From NCBI GenBank assembly GCA_963698275.1, contig CAVOQE010000001.1, forward strand, positions 992,001 through 1,056,000: 64,000 nucleotides of DNA, written 5' to 3'. This DNA is from Anderseniella sp963698275. GTDB taxonomy: Bacteria > Pseudomonadota > Alphaproteobacteria > Rhizobiales > Aestuariivirgaceae. Each line of letters starts with the position of its first letter. The first letter of the stretch is position 1. The notes beneath the pieces are model-generated. The model saw nothing but the letters and a program-made list of their open reading frames with translations. It did no database searches and was not told the DNA's origin. The translations under genes were made by a program, and so were the position numbers. Below are positions 16,705 through 25,073 of this stretch, piece after piece.

Positions 16705-17454
16705 ATGACAAGCTCTATTCCAACGGCAGCCGTTCTGCTGATCGGAGACGAAATTCTATCGGGGCGCACCAAGGATGCGAACCTGGGATACATTGCCGAT
16801 TATCTGACCGTTGTGGGCATAGACCTCAAGGAAGCCCGTGTCGTGTCTGACGAGGAAGCCGACATTGTGGCAGCACTGAATGCATTGCGGGCCCGGTATA
16901 CCTATGTTTTTACCACCGGCGGCATTGGGCCAACTCACGACGATATTACCGCAGACTGTGTGGCAGCGGCCTTTGGTGTTGCAATCGACCACCACCCCGA
17001 GGCGCTGAAGATATTGCGGACGCACTGGGCCGGTCGCGGTATTGAAGAGAACGAAGCCCGGCTGCGCATGGCGCGGATTCCCGATACGGCTGAACTGATC
17101 CTCAACTCGGTGTCAAAGGCGCCGGGGTTTCACATCGGCAATGTGTTCGTGATGGCGGGCGTGCCCAAGATCATGCAGGCCATGCTGGATGAAGTGGCAC
17201 CCAAGCTCACCGGCGGCGCGGTGATGCTGTCACGCACCGTGCCGCTTGATCTGGGCGAAGGCGATGTGGCCAAGCGGCTGAAGGAAATCCAGATTGCGCA
17301 CCAGGGTGTGATGATCGGGTCTTATCCGTATGAACGTGACGGCCGGTTTGCGACCAATATTGTCGTCCGTTCGCGTGATGAAGCAGCCATGAATGCGGCA
17401 GCCGATGAGGTGGAGATGCTGCCGGCGGAACTGACAGCCAAGACCATTGATTGA
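16705..17454 (+). CDS. CinA N-terminal-like molybdopterin-binding domain protein
   Basis: This 249-residue protein corresponds to the COG1058 domain of CinA (MoCF_biosynth fold): VLLIGDEILSGRTKDAN near the start, FTTGGIGPTHDDITAD near residue 73 and VFVMAGVPKIMQAML near 150. The C-terminal NMN-amidase domain of full CinA is absent, as usual for the short alphaproteobacterial form. In this family a pyrophosphatase activity on ADP-ribose or a related nucleotide is known; molybdopterin binding is only suggested by fold. The frame could start at TTG 16696, but the ATG at 16705 is preferred. It is divergent from sfsA, a common arrangement in Hyphomicrobiales. Confidence 0.87.
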   Translation: MTSSIPTAAVLLIGDEILSGRTKDANLGYIADYLTVVGIDLKEARVVSDEEADIVAALNALRARYTYVFTTGGIGPTHDDITADCVAAAFGVAIDHHPEALKILRTHWAGRGIEENEARLRMARIPDTAELILNSVSKAPGFHIGNVFVMAGVPKIMQAMLDEVAPKLTGGAVMLSRTVPLDLGEGDVAKRLKEIQIAHQGVMIGSYPYERDGRFATNIVVRSRDEAAMNAAADEVEMLPAELTAKTID

Positions 17455-17520
17455 CTTCGCAGTGGGATTGTACCGGTGATGTCTGGACCAGGGACATTGC
17501 CAGTGGGCGCAAAATCCGCC

Positions 17521-17542
17521 ATATTGAATGCTCATTCAATAT
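17521..17542. promoter_or_regulatory. perfect 10-bp-arm palindrome in aminotransferase leader
   Basis: Arms ATATTGAATG and CATTCAATAT flank a CT centre, 12 bp before the chosen aminotransferase ATG. The TGAATG/CATTCA core resembles TetR-family operators such as the FadR type of Bacillus. It overlaps an in-frame ATG at 17528, which I reject as a start. Its position suits a repressor that blocks transcription of the aminotransferase gene. Confidence 0.6.
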
Positions 17543-17554
17543 AAAGGTGCCGTA

Positions 17555-18955
17555 ATGCTGAACCCCTTGCACAACCAGTACGACCATGAACAGTTGTGGG
17601 CACTGGATCGTGATCATTTCCTGCATCCCTGGACGCATTTTGACAGTTTCAAGAAAGAAGGCTCCCTGGTGCTGGCCAAGGGCGAGGGCTGTCATGTTAC
17701 CGATACCGAGGGCAAGCGGTACTTTGACGGCATTGGCGGCATGTGGTGTGTCAATGTCGGCTATGGCCGCGATGAACTGGCACAGACCATGGCAGAGCAG
17801 GCCAGCCAGCTTGCCTATTCCAATACGTTTGTTGACGTCTCCAATGCGCCGGCTGCCATGCTGTCGGGCAAGCTGGCGTCCATGGCGCCGGGCTCCCTGA
17901 ACCGGGTCATGTATTCCCTGACGGGTTCCGCCGCCAATGAAGGTGCCATCCGGATTGCGCAATACTATCATGGCCGCAAGGGCCGCAAGACGCGCAAGCA
18001 CATTATCAGCCGCAAGAATTCCTATCACGGCTCGACCGTGCTGACGGCTTCTGTGGGCTTGCGTGACGGTGACCGCCAGGACGAGTTCCAGTATCTGACC
18101 AGCTTTATCCATCATCTGTCGGCGCCGTATTTCTATCGCGGCGGCGAGGGCATGACACAGGCTGAATTCACCGACTTCCTGGTGCAGGAATTCAGGGACA
18201 AGATTGCCGAACTGGGAGCGGACAACATCTCCTGCTTCATTGCCGAACCCATTCAGGCATCGGGCGGTGTTGTGCCGCCACCGCCGGGCTACCTGAAACG
18301 GATGATTGATGTGTGTCATGAACACGACATCCTGTTCATTGCCGACGAGGTCGTCACCGCATTCGGGCGTATCGGGCACATGTTTGCATCGTGGGACGAA
18401 TTCGGCATTCAGCCGGACATGATTGTGTGCGCCAAGGGTATTACGTCTGGATATTTCCCCATGGGAGCCACGCTCTACACGGACGAAATTCACGATGTGA
18501 TGTCGAGCGACAATCCCGATGGCTGGTTTGCTCACGGTTTTACCTGTGCCGGTCACCCGATAGGCTGTGCGGTGGCACTGAAGAATATTGAAATCATGGA
18601 ACGCGAAGATATTTGCGGGAATGTACGTGACGTGGGCGACTATTTTGAAGGCCGCCTGCATGAATTGTCGGAGCTCGCAATCGTTGGTGATGTGCGCGGC
18701 AAGCGCATGATGATGTGTGTTGAATATGTCGCCGACAAGCAGACCAAGGCGCACATCCCTCATGAAGTGAACATCTCCAAGCGGATTTCCAATCTGTGTG
18801 AAGCGCGCGGCTTGCTGGTCCGCCCCATGGGCCATCTTGATGTGATGTCGCCGCCGCTGACCATGACAAGGGATGATGCCGACTTCCTGGTTGAAACCAT
18901 CCGTGGTGCCATTGTCGAGGTAACTGACGAACTGGTCAGAGAAGGCGTGATTTAA
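17555..18955 (+). CDS. class III omega-aminotransferase
   Basis: This 466-residue PLP-dependent fold-type I enzyme has the class III layout: SLTGSAANEGAIRIAQYYH near residue 118, NSYHGSTVLTAS near 152, FIAEPIQASGGVVPPPPGYL near 228, IADEVVTAFGRIG near 262 and the PLP lysine in VCAKGITSGYFPMGA near 293. Such enzymes transfer an amino group from a terminal amine (putrescine, taurine, beta-alanine or similar) to pyruvate or 2-oxoglutarate; the donor cannot be told from sequence. The start at 17555 has AAAGG 7 nt upstream; the in-frame ATG at 17528 lies in a palindrome. It is convergent with the YcaQ-like gene, the stops overlapping in TTAA. Confidence 0.9.
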   Translation: MLNPLHNQYDHEQLWALDRDHFLHPWTHFDSFKKEGSLVLAKGEGCHVTDTEGKRYFDGIGGMWCVNVGYGRDELAQTMAEQASQLAYSNTFVDVSNAPAAMLSGKLASMAPGSLNRVMYSLTGSAANEGAIRIAQYYHGRKGRKTRKHIISRKNSYHGSTVLTASVGLRDGDRQDEFQYLTSFIHHLSAPYFYRGGEGMTQAEFTDFLVQEFRDKIAELGADNISCFIAEPIQASGGVVPPPPGYLKRMIDVCHEHDILFIADEVVTAFGRIGHMFASWDEFGIQPDMIVCAKGITSGYFPMGATLYTDEIHDVMSSDNPDGWFAHGFTCAGHPIGCAVALKNIEIMEREDICGNVRDVGDYFEGRLHELSELAIVGDVRGKRMMMCVEYVADKQTKAHIPHEVNISKRISNLCEARGLLVRPMGHLDVMSPPLTMTRDDADFLVETIRGAIVEVTDELVREGVI

Positions 18956-20172
18956 GATTTGAATGCTGTCTTGAGTTCCGCTGCCATATTGCCTCGTCCG
19001 GCAATGTCGACGCGCTCAAGGTCAAGCCACTGGCTCATGTCATGAAGAGCAGGTGCAATGGCTTGCGACGCGGCACCTGGATCCACGCCGTCTTCATGCC
19101 AGGCTGCGTTGATGCGCAAGGTCCCGGCCTGCCTGTCCGCCTTCATGCACAGCCTGCCTGACAATTGCTCGCCGATCAGAATGGGCAGCACGTAATAGCC
19201 GAACTGGCGTTTTGGGGCAGGCGTGTAGATTTCTATGCGATAGCGAAAACCGAACAACCGTTCCGCGCGGTCCCGGTTCCATACCAGCGGGTCAAACGGT
19301 GACAACACGGTGGCGCGCTCAAACGAGCGGGCAGACTTTGCCGCGTGCCAGATGTAGCCCGGTTTGTTCCAGCCCTGAACCTCAACCATGTGCAGTTCAC
19401 CGCTTTCAACCAGCTCTGTGACGGCCTGGCGGGCATCGGCTACGGGCAGGCGAAAATAGTCCCTGATGTCGGTTTCGGTCGAGATGCCAAGTGCGCGGGC
19501 GGAGTGGCGTGCCAGCTCACGAATGGCATCCGCCCTGGCAGGTGACGGTGTTGAATGGGTATCTTCGGGCAGTACCCGTTCGGGCACATCATACAACCGT
19601 TCAAAACCGTCCCGCCTGGCGGTTGTGACGTCACCGGTCCAGAACAGATATTCCAGTGCGGTCTTGTGGTCGTTCCAGCCCCACCATTCGCCCGACCGAA
19701 CCGCCGGCTGGCCAAAATCACGCGGGCGCAAGGGGCCTTCGGCGCGAACCTTTTCAAGCGTGCGCGCGATAACCTGCTGCTTGTCGGCGGCAAACTCCAC
19801 CAGTCCCTTATAGATACCGGTTCCGTTTCGGGCATCGTCCATGCGCCAGCGCAACAATGGCTGGTAGCGATGGGGCAGTATCGATGCCTCATGCGCCCAG
19901 TACTCGAAACAGCGGCGGTTCTTCGCAGCCAGTGTGTGCTTGTCCAGGACGGCCCTGTCGTAACTGCCGAGCCGGGAAAACAGCGGCAGATAGTGTGAGC
20001 GCGACAGTACGTTCACACTGTCGATCTGCAGCAGGTTCAGATTGTCGATGACCTTCGACAGGGCCTGCCACCGGGTGGTCTTGCCGGGCGCGGGCCGGGC
20101 GCCGGAGAACCCTTGCGCGGTCAGTGCCAGACGGCGGGCTGATTTGAGACTGATGCGTTGCGGCCTCGCCAC
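18952..20172 (-). CDS. YcaQ/AlkX-type DNA glycosylase, winged-helix family
   Basis: This 406-residue protein belongs to the HTH_42 superfamily that includes the interstrand-crosslink glycosylases AlkZ and YcaQ (AlkX). The catalytic-type motif reads QID in NLLQIDSVNVLSRSHYLPLFSRLG near residue 50, matching the Q-hydrophobic-D form of YcaQ rather than the QxQ of AlkZ. Further signatures are FEYWAHEASILP near 88 and EWWGWNDHKTALEYLFWTGDV near 160. It likely unhooks crosslinked or alkylated bases. The start is a GTG; its only ribosome-binding-like sequence (AAAAGG) lies inside the terminal repeat of the MITE-like element that begins 3 bp upstream. Confidence 0.88.
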   Translation of the reverse strand: MARPQRISLKSARRLALTAQGFSGARPAPGKTTRWQALSKVIDNLNLLQIDSVNVLSRSHYLPLFSRLGSYDRAVLDKHTLAAKNRRCFEYWAHEASILPHRYQPLLRWRMDDARNGTGIYKGLVEFAADKQQVIARTLEKVRAEGPLRPRDFGQPAVRSGEWWGWNDHKTALEYLFWTGDVTTARRDGFERLYDVPERVLPEDTHSTPSPARADAIRELARHSARALGISTETDIRDYFRLPVADARQAVTELVESGELHMVEVQGWNKPGYIWHAAKSARSFERATVLSPFDPLVWNRDRAERLFGFRYRIEIYTPAPKRQFGYYVLPILIGEQLSGRLCMKADRQAGTLRINAAWHEDGVDPGAASQAIAPALHDMSQWLDLERVDIAGRGNMAAELKTAFKS

Positions 20173-20174
20173 GG

Positions 20175-20442
20175 TTAGAGCCTTTTCTACTTAGACAGAA
20201 ACATTTGACCGGTTTTTTGCGTTCGCTGGCAAGGCACGGCTCCCGCCTTGGTCTGGTTGACCACAAGGGAGACGTAACGCTGTCCAGCGGGCGCAGAAAA
20301 CCGGCCTTCGGTGGACCAAATCAGTCCATCGTCGTTGTTGAAAAGCTTGCCCGATGCCCCACATCGCGCTTCGCTTTTCGCCTAGCCGAGTGAACTGATT
20401 TGGTGCCATCAAATACTTCTGTCTAAGTAGAAAAGGCTCTAA
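20175..20442. mobile_element. MITE-like nested-palindrome element
   Basis: A 268-bp element bounded by inverted repeats of 34 bp (20175-20208 and 20409-20442) that match at 32 of 34 positions and start TTAGAGCC. Inside lie a 21-bp inverted repeat (20209-20229 with 20284-20304; all three mismatches become G-U pairs in RNA) and a perfect 11-bp one (20315-20325 with 20394-20404). No coding frame is evident. The ends fall at TA, as for IS630/mariner-type MITEs. It supplies the stop codon of the SDR gene at its right end and probably the ribosome-binding site of the glycosylase gene at its left end. Confidence 0.75.
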
Positions 20443-21197
20443 ATACAACGCCCGCCGTCGACTTCCATGCAAACGCCGGTGATGAAGGTGCTTTCATCAG
20501 AGGCGAAAAACAGCGCCGCATTGGCCATGTCAAGCGGGGTGGATAGCCTGCCCATGGGGACTGTGGAAACGAAAGCAGAGCGCATTTCATTGGTGACCTC
20601 GCCGCCCATGAATGCCCCCAGCATCGGCGTTTCGCCGGCCACCGGACACAGTGCGTTGACGCGAATCTGGTCAGGTGCGAGTTCAACCGCCATGGCCTTG
20701 GTCATGGTGGTTACGGCACCCTTGGATGCGTTGTACCAGACAAGACCCGGGCGCGGGCGCAGGGCGGCGGTCGAGGCCGTGTTGATGATCGAACCTGAGC
20801 CCTGTTCGCGCATGACCGGTACGACTGCCCTGGTTGTCAGGAAAATGGACTTCACATTGACATCGAAGATGCGTTGAAAAGTGTCTTCATCCACATCCAG
20901 CATGGGCTGGTTGGTTTGCGGCATGCCGGCATTGTTTATCATCACGTCAATGGTCTTGAACTGGTCAACTGTTGATGCGACCAGGTTCTGGATGTAACCG
21001 GAATCGGTCACATCACAATGGGTATAGATGCAGGGTGTTCCCGTGCCGGACACTTCTCGTGCAAGCGCCTCGCCGGCGGCGTCATTAATGTCGGCGATAA
21101 CGGTGTTCGCACCTTCTTCGGCAAACCGTCGGATCATGCCTTCACCGAAGCCGGAGGCGCCGCCTGTGACGATCACGGTCTTGTTTTTCAATCTCAT
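20439..21197 (-). CDS. SDR family oxidoreductase
   Basis: This 252-residue classical SDR has TGGASGFG near residue 12, NNAGMPQTNQPMLD near 89, a serine in INTASTAAL near 139 and YNASK near 155. It is an NAD(P)-dependent alcohol or sugar dehydrogenase, with 3-oxoacyl-ACP-reductase-like sequence; the substrate is unknown. Its TAG stop is formed by the TTAGAGC end of the MITE-like element at 20442, so the original C-terminus may have been changed slightly. It overlaps the upstream-coded... downstream GNAT gene's stop by 4 nt (20439-21197 start at 21197), which suggests a two-gene operon GNAT-SDR. Confidence 0.9.
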   Translation of the reverse strand: MRLKNKTVIVTGGASGFGEGMIRRFAEEGANTVIADINDAAGEALAREVSGTGTPCIYTHCDVTDSGYIQNLVASTVDQFKTIDVMINNAGMPQTNQPMLDVDEDTFQRIFDVNVKSIFLTTRAVVPVMREQGSGSIINTASTAALRPRPGLVWYNASKGAVTTMTKAMAVELAPDQIRVNALCPVAGETPMLGAFMGGEVTNEMRSAFVSTVPMGRLSTPLDMANAALFFASDESTFITGVCMEVDGGRCI

Positions 21198-21679
21198 TTC
21201 AGCGGTTTCTCCATAGTAACTACATGTTCCTCAAATCCGAAGCGGCCATAGACATCACGTGCGAGGGTGTTTTTCGCCAGCACGTTGATGCGAAGCCATT
21301 TTGCATTTGCCGCACGCGCCAGGGCTTCAGCATCGCGCAGCAATGCCGTGCCGATGCCCTGTCCACGAGCTGATTTTGCGATGACCAGATCATTGACATA
21401 GGCGTACTTGAAAGGCACTTCGTCACCCTCTTCATTTGGAACCCTGGTCATGATGGCGCAATAGCCAATCGGCGCGTCGTTCAACCAGGCAATGCGGATG
21501 TGACCGGCGTGTTCCCGGCAATCCTTTTTGATGGCGTCAATATACCATCCTGCGATCTCGCCGGGTGGGATCATGCGGTCATAATAGGCTGTTTCATGAC
21601 TTTGCAGCTCCCGTACCAACTCGATCAGGTGAACCTCATCGTCGTCTTTGTAGTCTCGGATTTCCGGCGCTGTCGACAT
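21194..21679 (-). CDS. GNAT family N-acetyltransferase
   Basis: This is about 161 residues with the GNAT core: YVNDLVIAKSARGQGIGTALLRDAEALAR carries the acetyl-CoA pyrophosphate loop (RGQGIGTAL), followed by LRINVLAKNTLARDVYGRFGFEE. It transfers acetyl to an unknown amine. The frame extends to a TTG at 21715, but the ATG at 21679 begins the conserved sequence. It is transcribed ahead of the SDR gene and its stop overlaps the SDR ATG by 4 nt. Confidence 0.87.
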   Translation of the reverse strand: MSTAPEIRDYKDDDEVHLIELVRELQSHETAYYDRMIPPGEIAGWYIDAIKKDCREHAGHIRIAWLNDAPIGYCAIMTRVPNEEGDEVPFKYAYVNDLVIAKSARGQGIGTALLRDAEALARAANAKWLRINVLAKNTLARDVYGRFGFEEHVVTMEKPLK

Positions 21680-21739
21680 GGTCAATGTTAACTTACCATT
21701 CACTGTAAAATTCAATTCAAATTGTATTCTTCGGGCCGT

Positions 21740-21905
21740 AATGAGACACTGACTTCAGCGTTCAGTCCAGCATTGAAAAATGTTCGAGACGACTTCGCTG
21801 AGCTGATCGTCCTTTCTGAGGGGTAAGGGCAGTCCCGCTGACGAAAGAAGCGAAGTACGCATGACGGCGGTGTTGGTTGAGGGGCCAACGCCGCCGTTGC
21901 TTTTT
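21740..21905 (+). ncRNA. candidate structured RNA ending in terminator
   Basis: The region between the GNAT and zinc-finger genes has no supported reading frame on the plus strand, yet it ends in a strong plus-strand terminator. Before it, ACTTCGCT at 21792 pairs perfectly with AGCGAAGT at 21849, enclosing a GC-rich segment with further pairing potential (GGG/CCC near 21821-21835). No plus-strand gene lies upstream for this terminator to serve. I do not recognise a known RNA family, and the 5' end is approximate. Confidence 0.4.
21864..21905 (+). terminator. rho-independent terminator of candidate RNA
   Basis: A 13-bp stem with a single G-T type mismatch (21864-21876 with 21885-21897) has an 8-nt loop and is followed by TGCTTTTT. 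Only the plus-strand side has a T tract, so it terminates plus-strand transcription. Confidence 0.75.
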
Positions 21906-22014
21906 CAGCTACCGATAATTTCAGATGTTGAAGTCAGGCCGCGGCCTGATCCCGGTCCGGACCCTGTCCTTGCAATTGTGCGCGCGGGTTCGCGTCACGC
22001 AGGACCTGAACAGC

Positions 22015-22251
22015 TCAATCGTGAAAAACGGCTTCCGGCGGCATGGCTTCACCGGCTTTCAGCGCGCTTGAATGACGAAACAGGGTCGAGCAATACGGGC
22101 AGACGATCTCATCGTCTGCGCCCATGTCCAGAAACACATGCGGATGATCGAACGGCGCACTGGCACCGGTGCACTGAAACTCGTGTGCGCCGATCTCGAT
22201 CACGGAAACGCCCATGTCATTGTGAAATTTCGGGGTGCCGGTGCTCGCCAT
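22015..22251 (-). CDS. zinc-finger (CHCC/NDUFS6-like) domain protein
   Basis: This is a 78-residue protein with FQCTGASAPFDHPHVFLDMG followed by EIVCPYCSTLFRH, a C-H-C-C zinc site matching the zf-CHCC family related to the mitochondrial complex I subunit NDUFS6. The ATG at 22251 is preceded by GGCAGAG; a longer frame to 22422 runs into the neighbouring hydrolase region and is not supported. Alphaproteobacterial members are conserved; association with respiratory complex I is inferred from the mitochondrial homologue. It is divergent from the alpha/beta hydrolase gene. Confidence 0.85.
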   Translation of the reverse strand: MASTGTPKFHNDMGVSVIEIGAHEFQCTGASAPFDHPHVFLDMGADDEIVCPYCSTLFRHSSALKAGEAMPPEAVFHD

Positions 22252-22405
22252 GTCTCTGCCTGCCTCAAGTTTGTTGGGTTCTGTAGAATTTCTTGTGTTG
22301 ATGGAACTGCGTTTGGTTATAGCTGTTATTGCGGCGATAGCATAACTTGGTGTGCTGGGCCAAGCCCGTAACGCCAATCGGAGCCAGAAGTCTTTGCCAA
22401 GTTTC

Positions 22406-23146
22406 ATGTCGGACAATGTCAATATTGCCTATGAGGTGCACGGGGCAGGTGAACCGATATTGCTGATCCACGGATTTGCCTCCAATGTGCGGACCAACTG
22501 GCAATCCACCGGCTGGATCGACCTGCTGGCCAAAGCTGGCCGTAAAGTCATCGCAATTGACAATCGCGGGCATGGCAAGAGCGACAAGCCACATGATCCG
22601 GTGCGCTACACTTCTCCTGAAATGGCACGCGATTCGAGCAGGTTGATTGCGCATCTCGGCCACGACAAGGTGGACGTGATGGGGTATTCCATGGGCGCGC
22701 GTCTCACGGCATTGCTGGGCATTCATCACGCCGAACAGGTGCGGTCGCTGGTGTTGGGTGGCCTGGCCGGCAACATGATAAACGGCGTGATCGGGGCAGA
22801 GGAGATCGTAGCCGCCCTTCAGGCAACCTCGCTGGCCGAGGCTCGCGGGATCCAGGGCAGGGCGTTCAGGGCTTTTGCTGAACAGACAGGCTCGGATCTT
22901 GAGGCTCTGGCTGCCTGCATGGCATCACAGAGAAGCCTGATCAGCGAGGATGAACTTGCGCAGATCAAGGTTCCAACCCTGGTTGTGGCCGGAGACGAGG
23001 ATGAGCTTGCCGGCTCCGTCAACACACTGGTGGATGCGATCCCGTTTGCCGAAGGAGTTGTGTTGCCCGGCAAGGACCACATGAAAGCGGTAGGTGACAA
23101 GACATACAAGCTTTCGGTGCTGGATTTTCTGGACAGGCGGCCATGA
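22406..23146 (+). CDS. alpha/beta hydrolase
   Basis: This is about 246 residues with ILLIHGFASNVRTNW (oxyanion region) near residue 18, VIAIDNRGHGKSD near 52, nucleophile elbow GYSMGARL near 93, an Asp in VVAGDEDELAG near 198 and a His in GKDHMKAVGDK near 224. The set makes a complete Ser-Asp-His hydrolase; the substrate is unknown. A TTG at 22394 (product beginning PSFMSDNVNIAY) is a credible alternative start because related proteins begin with that segment. It overlaps a second hydrolase gene by 4 nt (ATGA). Confidence 0.87.
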   Translation: MSDNVNIAYEVHGAGEPILLIHGFASNVRTNWQSTGWIDLLAKAGRKVIAIDNRGHGKSDKPHDPVRYTSPEMARDSSRLIAHLGHDKVDVMGYSMGARLTALLGIHHAEQVRSLVLGGLAGNMINGVIGAEEIVAALQATSLAEARGIQGRAFRAFAEQTGSDLEALAACMASQRSLISEDELAQIKVPTLVVAGDEDELAGSVNTLVDAIPFAEGVVLPGKDHMKAVGDKTYKLSVLDFLDRRP

Positions 23147-24024
23147 CGTCCAAACAATGGATTGAATTTACCGGCTCCGAAGGCAACCGGCTGGTGGCAG
23201 ACCTGTACGACGCGCAAGACCCGCGCGGCCTGGTGCTTCTGGCCCACGGTGGCGGTCAGACCAGGCACTCGTGGGGCGGTACCGCACGAGCGCTGGCGGC
23301 CCGGGGAATTACTGCCGTAACCATGGACCAGCGCGGGCACGGTGACAGCGACTGGGTTGAAAGTTCCGCCTATGATTTTTATTCGTTTGCCGGCGACATG
23401 GCCTGTGCGGCGACCCAGGTCAAGGATCAAACCGGGTTCAGACCGGCCATTGTAGGGGCATCGCTGGGCGGGTTGGCAGGGCTGTTTGCGGCCGGCAGTG
23501 AGATCGACGACGACACAATTGCTGCATTGGTGCTGGTGGATATTACGCCGAAGATGAAGGTCGACGGCGTGCGCCGCATCATCGGTTTCATGTCGGAGCA
23601 CTCCCAGCAAGGCTTTGCCAATGTCGAGGAGGCCGCCGACGCCATATCAGCCTATCTGCCGCACCGGCCACGACCGACCGACCTGTCCGGCCTGTCAAAG
23701 AACCTGAGGCAGGGCGATGACGGCCGGTTGCGGTGGCACTGGGACCCGAAATTCATTTCGTCCAGGGCAGATGCCGAACTGCACGCCAAAGAGGTCGAAG
23801 CACAGGGTTTTCAGGCGGCCAGGCGCCTGAAAATGCCGGTTTTGCTGGTGCGTGGCCGCGAAAGCGAACTGGTCGGTGAAGATGAAGTCGATGCCTTTGT
23901 CGACGCTGTCCCGCACGCGAAATTTGCTGATATTGCCGGTGCCCGGCACATGGTTGCCGGTGACCGCAACGATGTGTTCACGGATGCTTTACTGACATTT
24001 TTTGCTGACCTGACTTGGCGTTGA
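23143..24024 (+). CDS. alpha/beta hydrolase
   Basis: This 293-residue alpha/beta hydrolase has LVLLAHGGGQTRHSWGG near residue 29, TMDQRGHGDSDW near 60, nucleophile elbow GASLGGLAG near 102, an acid residue around LVRGRESELVGE and His in GARHMVAGDRND near 264. It resembles peroxidase/epoxide-hydrolase-like members but the reaction is unknown. It is translationally coupled to the upstream hydrolase of the same superfamily (23143-23146); the two are only distantly similar, so this is not a recent tandem duplication. Confidence 0.87.
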   Translation: MTSKQWIEFTGSEGNRLVADLYDAQDPRGLVLLAHGGGQTRHSWGGTARALAARGITAVTMDQRGHGDSDWVESSAYDFYSFAGDMACAATQVKDQTGFRPAIVGASLGGLAGLFAAGSEIDDDTIAALVLVDITPKMKVDGVRRIIGFMSEHSQQGFANVEEAADAISAYLPHRPRPTDLSGLSKNLRQGDDGRLRWHWDPKFISSRADAELHAKEVEAQGFQAARRLKMPVLLVRGRESELVGEDEVDAFVDAVPHAKFADIAGARHMVAGDRNDVFTDALLTFFADLTWR

Positions 24025-24103
24025 CACGTTTGCGTACTAAGTAATGCTGTCAACACCAGATCGGCTATAATGCCTGCACACGGTGGTACCGGAGGCTGTT
24101 CAC

Positions 24104-24937
24104 ATGCCAACTTTGAAATCCGCAACTGCAAAACTGACGACGGTTGACCCTGTCTGGACCCGAATTCGCGAAGAAGCCGAAGCGGCAACACGGGCCGATA
24201 CAAGCCTTGGCGGCTTTCTGTTTACGTCGGTCTTGAATCCGTCAAGTTTCGAAGAAGCGCTGTGTCACCGCCTGGCGCAGCGGCTCGGCAATGCGGATAT
24301 CGGAGCTGAGCTAATCGTGCAGGGCTTTGAAGATGCCCTGGATGCCGACCCGGAGATCGGTGCCGCAGCGCGCGCTGACCTGCTGGCCGTGTTCGATCGT
24401 GATCCGGCATGTGACCGCTATATTGAGCCATTGCTGTACTTCAAGGGGTTTCAGGCGCTGCAGACCTACCGCATGGCGCACCGGCTGTTCAAGTTGGGCC
24501 GCAAGGATTTCGCATACTATCTGCAAAGCCGGTCTTCGATGATATTCGGTACCGATATTCACCCGACATCGCAGATTGGCCGCGGCATCATGATCGACCA
24601 TGCCCATTCCATCGTCATCGGTGCAACCGCTGTGGTCGAAGACAATGTCTCCATGCTGCATTCGGTAACTCTGGGCGGTACCGGCAAGGCCGGCGGTGAC
24701 CGTCATCCCAAAGTGCGCCATGGCTGCCTGATCGGGGCGGGCGCGTCGATTCTGGGGAACATCGAGATTGGTCAGTGCTCGCGTGTTGCAGCAGGTTCCG
24801 TTGTGTTACATGACGTGCCGCCAAATCGCACTGTTGCCGGTGTGCCGGCAAAGGTAGTCGGCTATGCGGGTTGTGATGAGCCTGCACGTCGTATGGACCA
24901 CAGCATCACGGTTGCCGAGACCGACAAGTCTGCCTAA
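24104..24937 (+). CDS. cysE: serine O-acetyltransferase
   Basis: This 277-residue enzyme acetylates L-serine with acetyl-CoA, the first step of cysteine synthesis. The N-terminal helical SATase domain (about residues 20-130) is followed by a left-handed beta helix with IGRGIMIDHAHSIVIGATAVVEDN (catalytic Asp and His), LHSVTLGGTGKAGGDRHPKVRHGC, and GASILGNIEIG. GGAGG lies 8 nt before the ATG at 24104; the in-frame GTG at 24083 is rejected. The C-terminal tail may carry the feedback/CysK-binding end. It precedes a DUF3126 gene, a pairing common in Hyphomicrobiales. Confidence 0.95.
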   Translation: MPTLKSATAKLTTVDPVWTRIREEAEAATRADTSLGGFLFTSVLNPSSFEEALCHRLAQRLGNADIGAELIVQGFEDALDADPEIGAAARADLLAVFDRDPACDRYIEPLLYFKGFQALQTYRMAHRLFKLGRKDFAYYLQSRSSMIFGTDIHPTSQIGRGIMIDHAHSIVIGATAVVEDNVSMLHSVTLGGTGKAGGDRHPKVRHGCLIGAGASILGNIEIGQCSRVAAGSVVLHDVPPNRTVAGVPAKVVGYAGCDEPARRMDHSITVAETDKSA

Positions 24938-24982
24938 AAAACACTCTGACTTCCATGTTGGGGGTTGTTCCGAAGCTGTGAA

Positions 24983-24997
24983 CACGGTTAAACCGTG
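24983..24997. promoter_or_regulatory. perfect 7-bp inverted repeat between cysE and DUF3126 gene
   Basis: CACGGTT and AACCGTG flank a single A, 77 bp ahead of the DUF3126 start. It may be an operator or a small hairpin; no T tract follows. Confidence 0.3.
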
Positions 24998-25073
24998 ACA
25001 TCACTTCAGGGCAGCTTTCTGATTTGCTGCGCACCCGGTGTGAATATTTTTTATGACGCTTCAAGAGGCCAAC

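Noticed and set aside
17207..18835. 542-codon open frame on the minus strand
   Set aside because: It lies antisense to the well-supported aminotransferase and CinA-like genes, has no recognisable domain, and is a product of codon bias.
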